NCBI GenBank assembly: GCA_021295655.1
Contig: JAGWBX010000063.1
Span: forward strand, 1,460-36,019
Reading direction: 5' to 3'
From: Candidatus Latescibacterota bacterium
GTDB taxonomy: Bacteria; Latescibacterota; UBA2968; GCA-2709665
DNA: 34,560 bases
Positions 1 through 7,093 of the stretch are shown here, in pieces (positions within the stretch are counted from its first letter, which is position 1; every line of letters begins with the position of its first letter). Both the position numbers and the translations under genes were made by a program. Under the pieces are notes generated by a model that saw only the letters and a program-made list of their open reading frames with translations, was not told the DNA's origin and ran no database searches.

Positions 1-558
1 ATCTCCGTGTTATCGGACGAGTTTCTCGCAGAGGTGCGCGGGATGCCACATCGGAATCTCGCCGTGGAACTCTTACAGAAACTGCTCAGGGACGAGGTCT
101 CCACGAGGCGGCGTAAGAACGTCGTGCAGGCCCGTTCTTTTGCGGAAATGCTGGACGAGACACTGCGGCGGTATCAAAACCGCGCGATCGAGGCGGCGCA
201 GGTGATCGAGGAACTGATCGAACTGGCGAAGGAAATGCGGGAGGCGAACGAGCGGGGCGAGAGGTTGGGGTTGTCGGAGGACGAGTTGGCATTCTACGAC
301 GCGCTGGAGACGAACGATAGCGCGGTGAAGATTCTCGGCGACGAAGCGCTACGGGACATCGCGCGCCAACTCGTGGAAACGGTGCGGGGAAACGTGACCA
401 TCGACTGGACGCTGCGGGAAAACGTCCGTGCGAACCTCCGCCGCCTTGTCAGGCGCATCCTGCGCAAGCACGGATACCCGCCAGACAAACAGGAAAAGGC
501 CACGCAGACGGTGATTGAGCAGGCGGAGGTCCTGTCGGAGGGGTGGGCGGTTGCGTGA
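1..558 (+). CDS. hsdR: Type I restriction enzyme R subunit (HsdR), C-terminal part, truncated by the window edge
   Basis: The reading frame is open from base 1, so only the last 185 or so residues are present. The helical, charged sequence ([20 protein letters not shown], then an [10 protein letters not shown] coiled-coil-like stretch and the [20 protein letters not shown] segment) matches the C-terminal DUF3387 region of HsdR proteins. In that family this helical region contacts the HsdM/HsdS complex, while the nuclease and ATP-dependent translocase domains lie upstream, outside the window. The GTG at position 7 is an internal valine codon and not a start. No hsdM or hsdS follows, so hsdR is the last gene of its operon on this side. 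Whether the enzyme is intact cannot be judged here. The family call is firm. Confidence 0.85.
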   Translation: MSVLSDEFLAEVRGMPHRNLAVELLQKLLRDEVSTRRRKNVVQARSFAEMLDETLRRYQNRAIEAAQVIEELIELAKEMREANERGERLGLSEDELAFYDALETNDSAVKILGDEALRDIARQLVETVRGNVTIDWTLRENVRANLRRLVRRILRKHGYPPDKQEKATQTVIEQAEVLSEGWAVA

Positions 559-566
559 GGCGTAGA

Positions 567-678
567 CACCCCCGCCGCATCAGCCGTCGCGGGCCCTTCG
601 ACCACGCTTCGACAAGCTCAGGGCACCGTCTCAGGGAACGGCCCGGCTTCTGCGACTCCTCTCAAGGGCGGAGTGATT
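567..678 (+). repeat. Composite interspersed repeat, copy A (partial, diverged)
   Basis: This is the same order of blocks as the copies at 1333-1461 and 4277-4505: CCGCATCAGCCGTCGC, then TTCGACAAGCTCAGGGCA, then CGGCTTCTGCGACTC and a hairpin-forming CTC-CAAG-GAGTGAT tail. It starts just after the hsdR stop codon and could act as a terminator-like structure. The rest of the 559-879 gap holds only the promoter described separately. Confidence 0.75.
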
Positions 679-819
679 GAGAGGTAAGCGCGTGTTGGCA
701 GTATGGCAAGTGGAACGGCCGCACGGGTTGCCGGATCCCTTGTCGACCCATTTATATTGCGGCGTTACGGCAACGTGATAAATTAGCGGCCGAATGAAAG
801 CGTTTCTTCAGGCGTCGTC

Positions 820-849
820 TTGGCAGTGACATCACCCGTCGCGCATAAT
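820..849 (+). promoter_or_regulatory. Putative sigma-70-type promoter for the nucleotidyltransferase gene
   Basis: TTGGCA at 820-825 and CATAAT at 844-849 are separated by 18 bp. They lie about 30 bp upstream of the ATG at 880, with an AAGGGG ribosome-binding site at 867-872. The match to the sigma-70 consensus is reasonable but is untested. Confidence 0.4.
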
Positions 850-879
850 CGAGCGATTAGGACAAAAAGGGGATGACTG

Positions 880-1188
880 ATGGCGAAAATTTCAGACATT
901 GAGGGTGTACCAGACACGGTGCGGCACGACTTGGTTCGGGGATTAGACATATTGAAAGCAGGTGGATGCGAAGCTGTCTATCTCTTTGGCTCCGTCGCAG
1001 ATGGGAGCGGCACGTCGCGATCGGATATCGATTTCGCGGTCAAGGGGTGTCCCGCAAGCATGTTTTATAAACTCCAGGGCAAGTTGCTGCTGGAACTCGC
1101 GCGATCTGTGGACCTTATCGACCTTGACGCAGATCCCGAAATGGCGTCATTCCTTGAACGCGAGGCGAAACTAACCCGCGTTGATTGA
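880..1188 (+). CDS. MNT-type minimal nucleotidyltransferase domain protein (MntA-like)
   Basis: This 102-residue protein carries the nucleotidyltransferase signature: G37-S38 followed by a DGSGTSRSDIDFAV block with metal-binding D49 and D51. A third acidic position is probably D78 or D81 in VDLIDLD. Proteins of this size are usually the MntA half of HEPN/MNT toxin-antitoxin pairs, where the MNT protein AMPylates the HEPN RNase. Others are stand-alone minimal nucleotidyltransferases. The ATG at 880 is supported by AAGGGG seven bases upstream. No HEPN gene lies on either side: hsdR is upstream, and about 430 bp of repeat-rich non-coding sequence is downstream. It is therefore an orphan, a relict, or a partner of a distant gene. 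The fold is clear and the role is inferred. Confidence 0.8.
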   Translation: MAKISDIEGVPDTVRHDLVRGLDILKAGGCEAVYLFGSVADGSGTSRSDIDFAVKGCPASMFYKLQGKLLLELARSVDLIDLDADPEMASFLEREAKLTRVD

Positions 1189-1202
1189 ACAGACGTATCG
1201 AT

Positions 1203-1237
1203 GTGGGCAGACAGGAATGTCCGCCCCACCTTCAAAC
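1203..1237 (+). repeat. Short dispersed inverted repeat (GGGCAGAC / GTCYGCCC), copy 1
   Basis: GGGCAGAC (1205-1212) and GTCCGCCC (1219-1226) form an 8-bp stem with one G-U-compatible mismatch and a 6-base loop, followed by CACCTTCAAAC. A near-identical unit with a perfect stem lies at 6702-6734. Confidence 0.7.
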
Positions 1238-1332
1238 TGCTTCGCTCAGCGGGAACGAAATGGGCACGCATCGTGCCGACATCTACTCCTGATGAAGTTA
1301 AGTCGATCAGCCATTCTGGTCAAAGGGACTGG

Positions 1333-1461
1333 CACCCCCCACCGCATCAGCCGTCGCCGGCCCTTCGACATTTCGACGAGCTTACTTTTCGACAGGCCTA
1401 GGGACTGCGACCTCAGGGCACCGGCTCGGCTTCTGCGACTCCCCCTCAAGGGGGGAGTGAT
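1333..1461 (+). repeat. Composite interspersed repeat, copy B
   Basis: It contains CACCGCATCAGCCGTCGCCG, a TTCGACATTTCGAC block, CGGCTCGGCTTCTGCGACT and the hairpin CTCCCCCTCAAGGGGGGAG, ending in GTGAT. It lacks the TTAGA-CTT end module seen in copy C. It fills the gap between the nucleotidyltransferase and the first PhyH gene. I see no gene in 1189-1624. Confidence 0.8.
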
Positions 1462-1624
1462 GGCGATGTGAACGCCTCGCAGTCGTCTGCGAAACATTTA
1501 GAGCAAGTCCTTTATCCATCTTCCCAAAAGGCGATGGTGGGTTTATATTCGATGTTGGGATCGGATGGGGTCGAATACGACGCGAAACGCTTAATCGAGT
1601 GGTGTATTCAGAGGAATTACACAA

Positions 1625-2614
1625 ATGGCTCATCTAACCGAAGCGCAGGTCGCGGAATTTGAAGAGCGGGGGTACCTGGTCGTGGCGGGGTTGTTTGATC
1701 CGGTGGAGGACCTGGATCCGGTGATCGAGGAGTACGCCGGCGTTCTGGACCGGCTCGCCTGTGAACTTTACGAAAACGGAGACATCTCCTCAACGTACGA
1801 TGACTTGCCGTTCGGGGACCGGCTGACGCGGATTTACGCGGAGTCGGGCAAGGTGCACGCCCAGTATTTCGACTTTTCGCTGCCGCAGAAGAACGTTCAG
1901 GCGGATACACCGATGTGGGTGGGGCCTGCGGTATTCCGGCTATTGCGGAATGAGAAGCTGCTGGATGCCGTGGAATCCCTGATCGGTCCCGAGATCTATT
2001 CCAATCCCGTGCAGCACGTCCGCCTGAAGCCGCCGGAGCACCTGTGCCCCGTCAATGAAACAACGGGACACGTCCAGCTTGGCGCCACGCCCTGGCACCA
2101 GGATACGGGCGTGGTCAGGCCCGAGGCCGATGAGACGAATATGCTCACCGTGTGGTTCGGCCTGTGGGACGCGACAGTCGAAAACGGCTGCCTGGAGGTC
2201 ATCCCGCGGAGTCACCGCGAGGGACTGCTGCATCACTGTCACGCGACCGCGACGATGTCGCGGGGATTCGGCCTGCAGATACCGGACCGGCTGCTGCGGG
2301 AGGGAGACGGCGTGGTGCTTCCCATGAAGCGCGGAGACGTGTTACTCTTCCACCGGCTGAATTGCCACTCGTCGCTGCCGAACAAGAGCGACAATATCCG
2401 CTGGAGCTTCGATCTGCGCTACAACCCCATCGGCCAGCCCACGGGGCGCGGGTCATTCCCGGGATTCGTCGCGCGCAGCCGCTCAAATCCGGAAAGCGAA
2501 TTGCATGATCCTGACGAATGGGCCAGACTGTGGCACGAGGCGAGAAGCCGGCTCGCTCGTAGCGCGGATCCCACGTACAATCGCTGGAAGGTGGACGATC
2601 CCGTGTGTGCGTGA
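1625..2614 (+). CDS. Phytanoyl-CoA dioxygenase (PhyH) family Fe(II)/2-oxoglutarate oxygenase
   Basis: This 329-residue cytoplasmic protein has the full metal and cosubstrate set of the PhyH family. H158-Q-D160 lies in TPWHQDTG, the distal histidine is H248 in LNCHSSLPN, and R259, eleven residues later, is the expected 2-oxoglutarate carboxylate anchor. GCLEVIPRSHREG (188-200) is another family hallmark. The start at 1625 is preceded by GAGGA at 1611-1615. These enzymes hydroxylate small substrates, but the substrate here cannot be told, and the phytanoyl-CoA name should not be read literally. The gene converges on the HAD gene at 2672 with only 57 bp between stops. A second PhyH protein at 5805 has an altered metal motif, which makes this copy the canonical one. 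Confidence 0.9.
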   Translation: MAHLTEAQVAEFEERGYLVVAGLFDPVEDLDPVIEEYAGVLDRLACELYENGDISSTYDDLPFGDRLTRIYAESGKVHAQYFDFSLPQKNVQADTPMWVGPAVFRLLRNEKLLDAVESLIGPEIYSNPVQHVRLKPPEHLCPVNETTGHVQLGATPWHQDTGVVRPEADETNMLTVWFGLWDATVENGCLEVIPRSHREGLLHHCHATATMSRGFGLQIPDRLLREGDGVVLPMKRGDVLLFHRLNCHSSLPNKSDNIRWSFDLRYNPIGQPTGRGSFPGFVARSRSNPESELHDPDEWARLWHEARSRLARSADPTYNRWKVDDPVCA

Positions 2615-2671
2615 TCACGCGTTCGGATTGAAGAACGCGGCATTCTATCGAAGAGTACCTTCCTCACTTCT

Positions 2672-3403
2672 TCAAATACCCGCCTCAACCGCTTCCGCCA
2701 TCTCGCCGAGCGAGAAGAACACGTAGTCGGTCCTCGGTATCGTTTCCACCCGCTCGGTTGCGCCCCAACTCCCGCCCTCCGAAAGCCGCTGCCGGTCGAT
2801 CCAGGCGGTGGCCAGCCCGAATTTCCTTGCCGGAACATGGTCGTGGTACAAACTCTGAGCGGTGTGCAGCACGTCCGAGGGCTCCAGGCTCAAGTCAGCC
2901 TTCAGGTGGGCAAGCAGGTACTCGAAGTTGGCGTCGGCGGGCTTGTAGGCGCCGATGTCCTCGGCGGTGTAGATGGCGTCGAACTCGACGCCCAGCTTGC
3001 GGTTGGAGGCGGCGATGCCGTTACGGTGGACGTTGGAAAGGATCACGAGCTTGTAATGCCGCTTGAGGATGCGCAGCGCGTCGGCGGTGTCCGGGAACGC
3101 GGGCCAGTGCGGCACCGAAGCGCCGAACGCCGCGTCGATTTCGTCGTCGGTCTTCAGGTCGAAGCGCTCCGCCATGCGCGCGTGCACACGGGCGAGCAAA
3201 TCGGGATAGCGAAGGCCGGGCGTGGCCCGCTCCTGCCCGCTCTCACATTGCGCGAAGGCGCAAAGTGCGTCCTCACGCGTAAGGTGCGTTTCCGGGTTGC
3301 GCATCATCAGCGGCTGGAATGCATCCCAGATACCGCGCTCCCAGTCGATCAGGGTGCCGTAGCAGTCGAACGTCAGAACGCGGTAGTCAGTCAGGCTGCG
3401 CAT
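2672..3403 (-). CDS. Haloacid dehalogenase type II family hydrolase
   Basis: This 243-residue HAD-superfamily hydrolase starts with MRSLTDYRVLTFDCYGTLID, where D13 of the DxYGT motif is the nucleophile. Motif II is LVILSNVH, the motif III lysine lies in IGAYKPADANFEYL, and the acidic/serine region DVLHTAQSLYHD follows, matching type II (2-haloacid dehalogenase-like) proteins. I chose the ATG at 3403 because it places the nucleophile at the usual distance from the N-terminus. The longer open frame back to 3667 overlaps the isomerase gene and has no domain content. The isomerase is 52 bp upstream on the same strand, so the two are probably co-transcribed. The family is certain. Whether it dehalogenates or acts as a phosphatase is not. 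Confidence 0.88.
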   Translation of the reverse strand: MRSLTDYRVLTFDCYGTLIDWERGIWDAFQPLMMRNPETHLTREDALCAFAQCESGQERATPGLRYPDLLARVHARMAERFDLKTDDEIDAAFGASVPHWPAFPDTADALRILKRHYKLVILSNVHRNGIAASNRKLGVEFDAIYTAEDIGAYKPADANFEYLLAHLKADLSLEPSDVLHTAQSLYHDHVPARKFGLATAWIDRQRLSEGGSWGATERVETIPRTDYVFFSLGEMAEAVEAGI

Positions 3404-3455
3404 TCGCTTGTCGCTATCTCCTGTGATGCCCAGGCGCACCTGGGCGCGCCCTGGG

Positions 3456-4166
3456 CTACGCCGCGGCGATGGTTTCCCGCAGGTGCTTCGCCGCCAGCCT
3501 GAAGGTTTCCCTGTCGTCGCATTCGTTGACGTCCTGCCCCTCGAACGTGATAGAAACCACCCCGTTGAAGCCCGCCGACTTGAGAATGCCGACGATTCGA
3601 GGGTAATCCAGCCACTCCTCCCGGCCGCTGTCAATCTTGTAGATCTTTGCGCGGACGTGAGACGCATAAGATGCTGTCTGTTCCATAAAGCGGTAGATGT
3701 CCACGTCCGGATCGCCCACGCCGCGGTTCAGCCCCGGCGACCCCACCCACTGGCCGGTGTCCAGGATAAAGGTGAAATTCTCGCGGTCGGTTTCCCTGAA
3801 GATGCGCAGGATGTTATCGCCCGTACTCGGGTGATTCTGAAGACCCACGACAATCCCGGCATCGGACGCGAAATCGCACACTTCCTGAAAGCAACGGATT
3901 TCGCGTTCAGCGTCCCCCACCCCCGGCGCCCCGCAGAAGAGCCGGATCATCGGCGCTCCCAGGAAGGCGGCCACTTCCACGTCGGCCTTCGCCTGCTCGA
4001 CCTTCTTTCGCAACTCCTCAACCGTACCGACAAAGTGCCCGCCCGACGCGAGATAGCCGATGGGAAGCCCGGCCCTCAGGCATTTTATCTTCAATCCTCG
4101 CAGATAGTCTCGGTCCAGGGAGCCGAATCCCACGTCCACCCGGAAGTCGATCACATCCAACAGCAA
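3456..4166 (-). CDS. Sugar phosphate isomerase/epimerase (xylose isomerase-like TIM barrel)
   Basis: The 236 residues read from the TTG at 4166 show a TIM-barrel AP-endonuclease-2 fold: metal-site segments VVGLQNHPS, FTFILDTGQW, HVRAKIYKID and GFNGVVSITFEGQD with the terminal catalytic-type glutamate. The family usually runs about 270 residues and begins with a short beta-strand. In-frame sequence upstream of 4166 supplies exactly that (a GGIYASYFGKEE strand, then a helix ending HELLLDVIDF) but contains no ATG, GTG or TTG. The true start may be the CTG at 4259, or the start may have been lost; see the finding. It lies 52 bp upstream of the HAD gene. The role is probably sugar or inositol-like catabolism, substrate unknown. 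Confidence 0.85.
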   Translation of the reverse strand: MLLDVIDFRVDVGFGSLDRDYLRGLKIKCLRAGLPIGYLASGGHFVGTVEELRKKVEQAKADVEVAAFLGAPMIRLFCGAPGVGDAEREIRCFQEVCDFASDAGIVVGLQNHPSTGDNILRIFRETDRENFTFILDTGQWVGSPGLNRGVGDPDVDIYRFMEQTASYASHVRAKIYKIDSGREEWLDYPRIVGILKSAGFNGVVSITFEGQDVNECDDRETFRLAAKHLRETIAAA

Positions 4167-4276
4167 CTCATGAGCAAGGTCGATAAACGACTCGACGTCA
4201 GGAAACGCCTTGGGTTCTTCCTTGCCGAAATACGAAGCGTATATGCCTCCTTTTAACAGTACTTCGAAACACGCTC

Positions 4277-4505
4277 CGGTTAGACTCTTGCAGTAAGACT
4301 TCTACGCAAAATGAGTGCACGTCGATTCGCTCTACCTGGAAACAACAACGCGTTGAAATCCCCCCACCGCATCAGCCGTCGCCGGCCCCGTCGACAGGCT
4401 CAGGACAGCGCTTTCGACATTTCGACAAGCTCAATGCAGGCAGACTCAGGGCAAGCCTCAGGGGACGGCTCGGCTTCTGCGACTCCCCCTCAAGGGGGGA
4501 GTGAT
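4277..4505 (+). repeat. Composite interspersed repeat, copy C (most complete)
   Basis: Reading plus strand, the unit starts CGGTTAGACTCTTGCAGTAA, then GACTTCTACGCAAAATG, GTTGAAATCCCCCCACCGCA, the CATCAGCCGTCGCCGG block, TTCGACATTTCGAC, GGCTCGGCTTCTGCGACT and the hairpin CTCCCCCTCAAGGGGGGAG ending GTGAT at 4505. All blocks recur in copies D (28451-28591) and E (30549-30745), in the opposite orientation. Its left end lies about 20 bp from the apparent 5' end of the isomerase gene. A weak open frame at 4311-4988 is made mostly of this repeat and is not a gene. Confidence 0.85.
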
Positions 4506-4774
4506 ACGAATGTGCTTCCCCGCCGACCGGGGCGAATGACAGACCGCCCGGACATCATCCGCCGCCAGCAGGAGATGTTGCGACAGCCCGCCCGGGCTCC
4601 TCAGCAGGACAGAAGGAGTGACTTCGATGGACGCGCCGTCAACCTGCTTGTCATTCTGAGCGAAGTCGATCCCGCCGCTTCGCGCTTCCTTCGTCATTGT
4701 AGTCTGGATGTAGCGGCCACTTTCCCACTTCTTCGATTCACGTATCGCTTTCACTCTGCGGAAGATTCGACGAT
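4506..4774. other. Non-coding stretch downstream of repeat copy C
   Basis: I see no gene here. It contains TGTCATTCTGAGCGAAGTCG near 4650 and GCGCTTCCTTCGTCATTGTA near 4684, which look like arms of another dispersed inverted repeat. Confidence 0.4.
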
Positions 4775-5332
4775 CTATGACTCGATTTGGGCCATCGCCA
4801 GTAAGAGCGCATTAGAGAGTTCCTTCGCCTTCCACTCGATGGGATACCGCTTTTTGTTAGCGCTCGGATGTATACATTTGATGGCATCGACGCCAAAGTA
4901 CAGACACGCATCCAATGCAACCAAGCCGAGGGCGATCACCGTTCGGCCCTCGGCTTCGTGTCGGGTAATTTTGTCAAATGATTCGTAGACGTGTCGGCAC
5001 GGAATGTTCTGACGCCGCTGTTGCGGCAGCAGGTGAAACGCCTGTGAGAGATATATTTCCTCGCGGGTCCGCCCCGCACGCTCCAGGGCGAGATCCATCA
5101 CTACGTTGAAATCCATCGAGGGCAGGTACCCCCTTTCCTTCAACTCGTCGTGATTCTTATAGACCGAACGCCAATCCAGCCAGTTCGTCGCGACCAACAC
5201 AGGGCCTTTCTTGCTCTTCGATATCATCTGGTAGGGCGTAACCCACTCTCCGTCGAAACCGACGTCAGCGAGCGTCTTATATCCTGGAATGGCAAACGCG
5301 CGACGGCGAGCGATGATTTCGGACCTCTTCAT
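4775..5332 (-). CDS. Uracil-DNA glycosylase superfamily-like protein
   Basis: This 185-residue protein has an N-terminal GPVLVATNWLDWRSVYKN segment, then EIYLSQAFHLLP, then GRTVIALGLVALDAC, and ends with IKCIHPSA. The order (strand, an AFHLLP block, a VIALG strand, then HPSA) resembles the uracil-DNA glycosylase fold, where the HPS motif belongs to the DNA-contacting loop. The first active-site motif (GEAPG or GQDPY in known families) is not recognisable, so the catalytic claim is weak. The start ATG at 5332 is backed by GGAGG six bases upstream. It stands alone between repeat-rich gaps and has no operon partner. If it is a glycosylase it belongs to a divergent group. It could instead be a non-catalytic relative. 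Confidence 0.5.
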   Translation of the reverse strand: MKRSEIIARRRAFAIPGYKTLADVGFDGEWVTPYQMISKSKKGPVLVATNWLDWRSVYKNHDELKERGYLPSMDFNVVMDLALERAGRTREEIYLSQAFHLLPQQRRQNIPCRHVYESFDKITRHEAEGRTVIALGLVALDACLYFGVDAIKCIHPSANKKRYPIEWKAKELSNALLLAMAQIES

Positions 5333-5430
5333 CCAGACCTCCTCGAGTCAACTCAGGCAAGAAAAGGATCAAACCTTGATTTGTTATTTTCACGGCAACA
5401 TTGCCATGGATATTCCCAAAAAGATAGAGG

Positions 5431-5497
5431 CGTTTTGACGTCACAATCCGGCAATGCTTCCGTTCCACCTGGCGTGAACGGAAGACAGCGCGATCGA
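5431..5497 (+). repeat. Diverged repeat partner of 30411-30478
   Basis: GACGTCACAATCCGGCAATG followed by CTTCCGTTC, GTGAACGGAAGACAG and GCGATCGAA aligns in order with 30411-30478, at roughly 70 percent identity by eye. Both may be remnants of one coding sequence, since both can be read as VTIR followed by an arginine-rich tail. The function is unknown. Confidence 0.5.
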
Positions 5498-5605
5498 ACG
5501 TTGTTCATTCCCCAATTCCCGCGTGCAGCCGGGACTGTCGATTGCTTTTCATTGCATTTTTAGGGTCGCTTAGTACGTCTTGGTCGACGGCCCAGCGACC
5601 GTACC

Positions 5606-5622
5606 GCAAACTACCAGTTTGC
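5606..5622. repeat. Short palindrome GCAAACT-ACC-AGTTTGC
   Basis: This is a perfect 7-bp inverted repeat with a 3-base loop, followed by TCTAC. A sister element at 6775-6793 has the same layout and flanking CTAC, so this is a dispersed palindromic unit. Nothing else codes in 5333-5804. Confidence 0.6.
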
Positions 5623-5659
5623 TCTACATGATCAAGCGCCTACAGGACCGAATCACTCA

Positions 5660-5679
5660 CCCTCTCCCCCGGGAGAGGG
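5660..5679. repeat. Perfect 9-bp inverted repeat CCCTCTCCC-CC-GGGAGAGGG
   Basis: The very stable GC-rich hairpin lies between two minus-strand genes and is followed by GGCCGGGGGGAGAGG. It could act as a terminator-like or extragenic palindromic element. No U-tract follows on either strand, so a classical intrinsic terminator is unlikely. Confidence 0.55.
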
Positions 5680-5804
5680 GGCCGGGGGGAGAGGTCTGCG
5701 CTATTCGTGGCCGACCACCCAACAGCGCTGACGTCAACTGATTCGGTTCTTGGTTCAATCTGACGGCTGATAGCTGATAGCTGCCTTTTCTAAGCCTGTC
5801 CGAC

Positions 5805-6626
5805 TCACACCGCCCGGTTGGCCTCGTCAACGTACTGGTTGATGCCCGGTACTTCTCTCATCCCGTGCCAGACCCCGCGGAAAGAGGCGACCACCTCGGG
5901 CGCCGGGCAGCCCTTGCCCCACTTGGCGTTGACCGTGTTGTAACAGGTGAAGAGGCTGAGCCGGTCGCGTGTTTCGTTGTTCCAGCGCGTGCCTGTGTGG
6001 CACAGCGCTTCGGTGAAAATCACCGCCGATCCAGGCGGACAGGTGTAGGTCTCCCACAGCGGACTCTCCCGGCCGCTGATTTCCTCCGGTCGCGGAAACG
6101 CCGCCTTGTGACTGCCGGTGAGGAACATCGTGCCCCCGTCGCCGGGGCCAACCTCGTTGAGTTCCCACACCACGCGCGTCAGGCCCGAATGGACTTTGCC
6201 CGGCAGCATCTGGTAAATGTGTGAATTGCCGCTGAAAGAAAAATAGGCGCCGCCGCCGTGGGGCCCGAAGTTGTCGTGGCCGGCCTTACGATGGCTGGTG
6301 TACGTGTGGTCGTATCGGAACCCGTAACAGTCTTCGGTTGCCAGCGGACGATGCGAGAGGATCTCATTGAGTACCCCGACCACGGCCGGATGATCCAGCA
6401 GCACCTGCGACGGCCCCCCGTGGTTGTCGCGTTCCTCCGGCGGAAGCGTATCGCGCCGGTAGAGAAAGTCCATCTGATGCTGCCGGATGCGGTCGAGTTG
6501 CTCTTCGTCGAACAGGTCGGACAGGCAGATCCAGCCTTTCAGATCGAAGATGTACTTCTGCGCGTCGGTCATCGGCACAATCAGCAGACCGTCCGCGTTG
6601 GTCGTGGGAAGAAGCTCGGTATCCAT
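5805..6626 (-). CDS. PhyH family dioxygenase with an HxG metal motif
   Basis: This 273-residue protein has the PhyH layout: helical N-terminus, NEILSHRPLATEDC, a metal-motif region GPHGGGAYF, PGDGGTMFLTGSHKA (161-175), then distal H210 in EALCHTGTRWN and arginines R220 and R222 for 2-oxoglutarate. Where the other PhyH protein in this window has H-x-D, this one reads H123-G-G125. In halogenases of this superfamily an Ala or Gly at the acid position opens a halide site, but many PhyH relatives also carry HGG, so the chemistry is open. The ATG at 6626 is chosen because GTGAGGATAACA just upstream is its ribosome-binding region. A GTG four codons earlier lies inside it. It is a single gene flanked by repeats. 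Confidence 0.85.
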   Translation of the reverse strand: MDTELLPTTNADGLLIVPMTDAQKYIFDLKGWICLSDLFDEEQLDRIRQHQMDFLYRRDTLPPEERDNHGGPSQVLLDHPAVVGVLNEILSHRPLATEDCYGFRYDHTYTSHRKAGHDNFGPHGGGAYFSFSGNSHIYQMLPGKVHSGLTRVVWELNEVGPGDGGTMFLTGSHKAAFPRPEEISGRESPLWETYTCPPGSAVIFTEALCHTGTRWNNETRDRLSLFTCYNTVNAKWGKGCPAPEVVASFRGVWHGMREVPGINQYVDEANRAV

Positions 6627-6701
6627 TGTTATCCTCACAGGTTGTTTCTGGCCGAGAATAGGGCGCGAGACGGATAGTTGTCGCGAACGAAACGGCGATG
6701 C

Positions 6702-6734
6702 GGGCAGACGGAAATGTCTGCCCCACGTTCAAAC
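6702..6734 (+). repeat. Short dispersed inverted repeat (GGGCAGAC / GTCTGCCC), copy 2
   Basis: There is a perfect 8-bp stem (6702-6709 with 6716-6723) and a 6-base loop, followed by CACGTTCAAAC. It matches 1203-1237 both in the stem and in the flank. Confidence 0.7.
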
Positions 6735-6774
6735 CGGTTTCCTCAGCATGACAGGCTGGCGATCTTCCAATTCA

Positions 6775-6793
6775 CGCAAATTGTCAATTTGCG
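6775..6793. repeat. Short palindrome CGCAAATT-GTC-AATTTGCG
   Basis: This is a perfect 8-bp inverted repeat followed by CTACG, the counterpart of 5606-5622. The remainder of the gap 6627-7093 holds only this, the preceding repeat and the promoter candidate. Confidence 0.6.
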
Positions 6794-6964
6794 CTACGAT
6801 TGAAACCCTGGCGCTGGACTGGTCGAAACGGCCCGACGCCAGAAGATAATTCCGCGGCGGCGGAAATACAAGAAGTGCGGTGGATGCGGGTGCGGCGCTT
6901 CATCCGGTTTGCGGTCGGTCGCAGTCGCCGTTCGAATTATTGTGCGCAAAACACCGAAAAAATT

Positions 6965-6992
6965 TTGATCTCGCCCGATTTCGGGCTATATT
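6965..6992 (+). promoter_or_regulatory. Putative promoter with palindromic spacer for the lactonase operon
   Basis: TTGATC (6965-6970) and TATATT (6987-6992) are 16 bp apart. The spacer ends with the perfect inverted repeat GCCCGA-TT-TCGGGC (6973-6986), a possible operator. The lactonase ATG lies about 100 bp downstream. Confidence 0.35.
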
Positions 6993-7093
6993 TCACTTGC
7001 GACAATAGAGCCGACTTTGGCGACAGTCGTTTCCCTCATCGTTCGAGCCTTATATTTCCGGAAAAAGGCATCTTCAGGACAGGAGTACGGCAA

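Noticed and set aside
3404..3667. N-terminal extension of the HAD protein
   Set aside because: It overlaps the isomerase gene in another frame, is Arg/Ser-rich, and lies outside the HAD fold.
4311..4988. Plus-strand open frame of 225 codons across repeat copy C
   Set aside because: It consists of repeat sequence and the antisense of the UDG-like gene, with no protein family.
6800..7093. Long in-frame extension upstream of the lactonase
   Set aside because: The family start fits ATG 7094 with its own AGGAG. The extension covers non-coding and promoter-like DNA.
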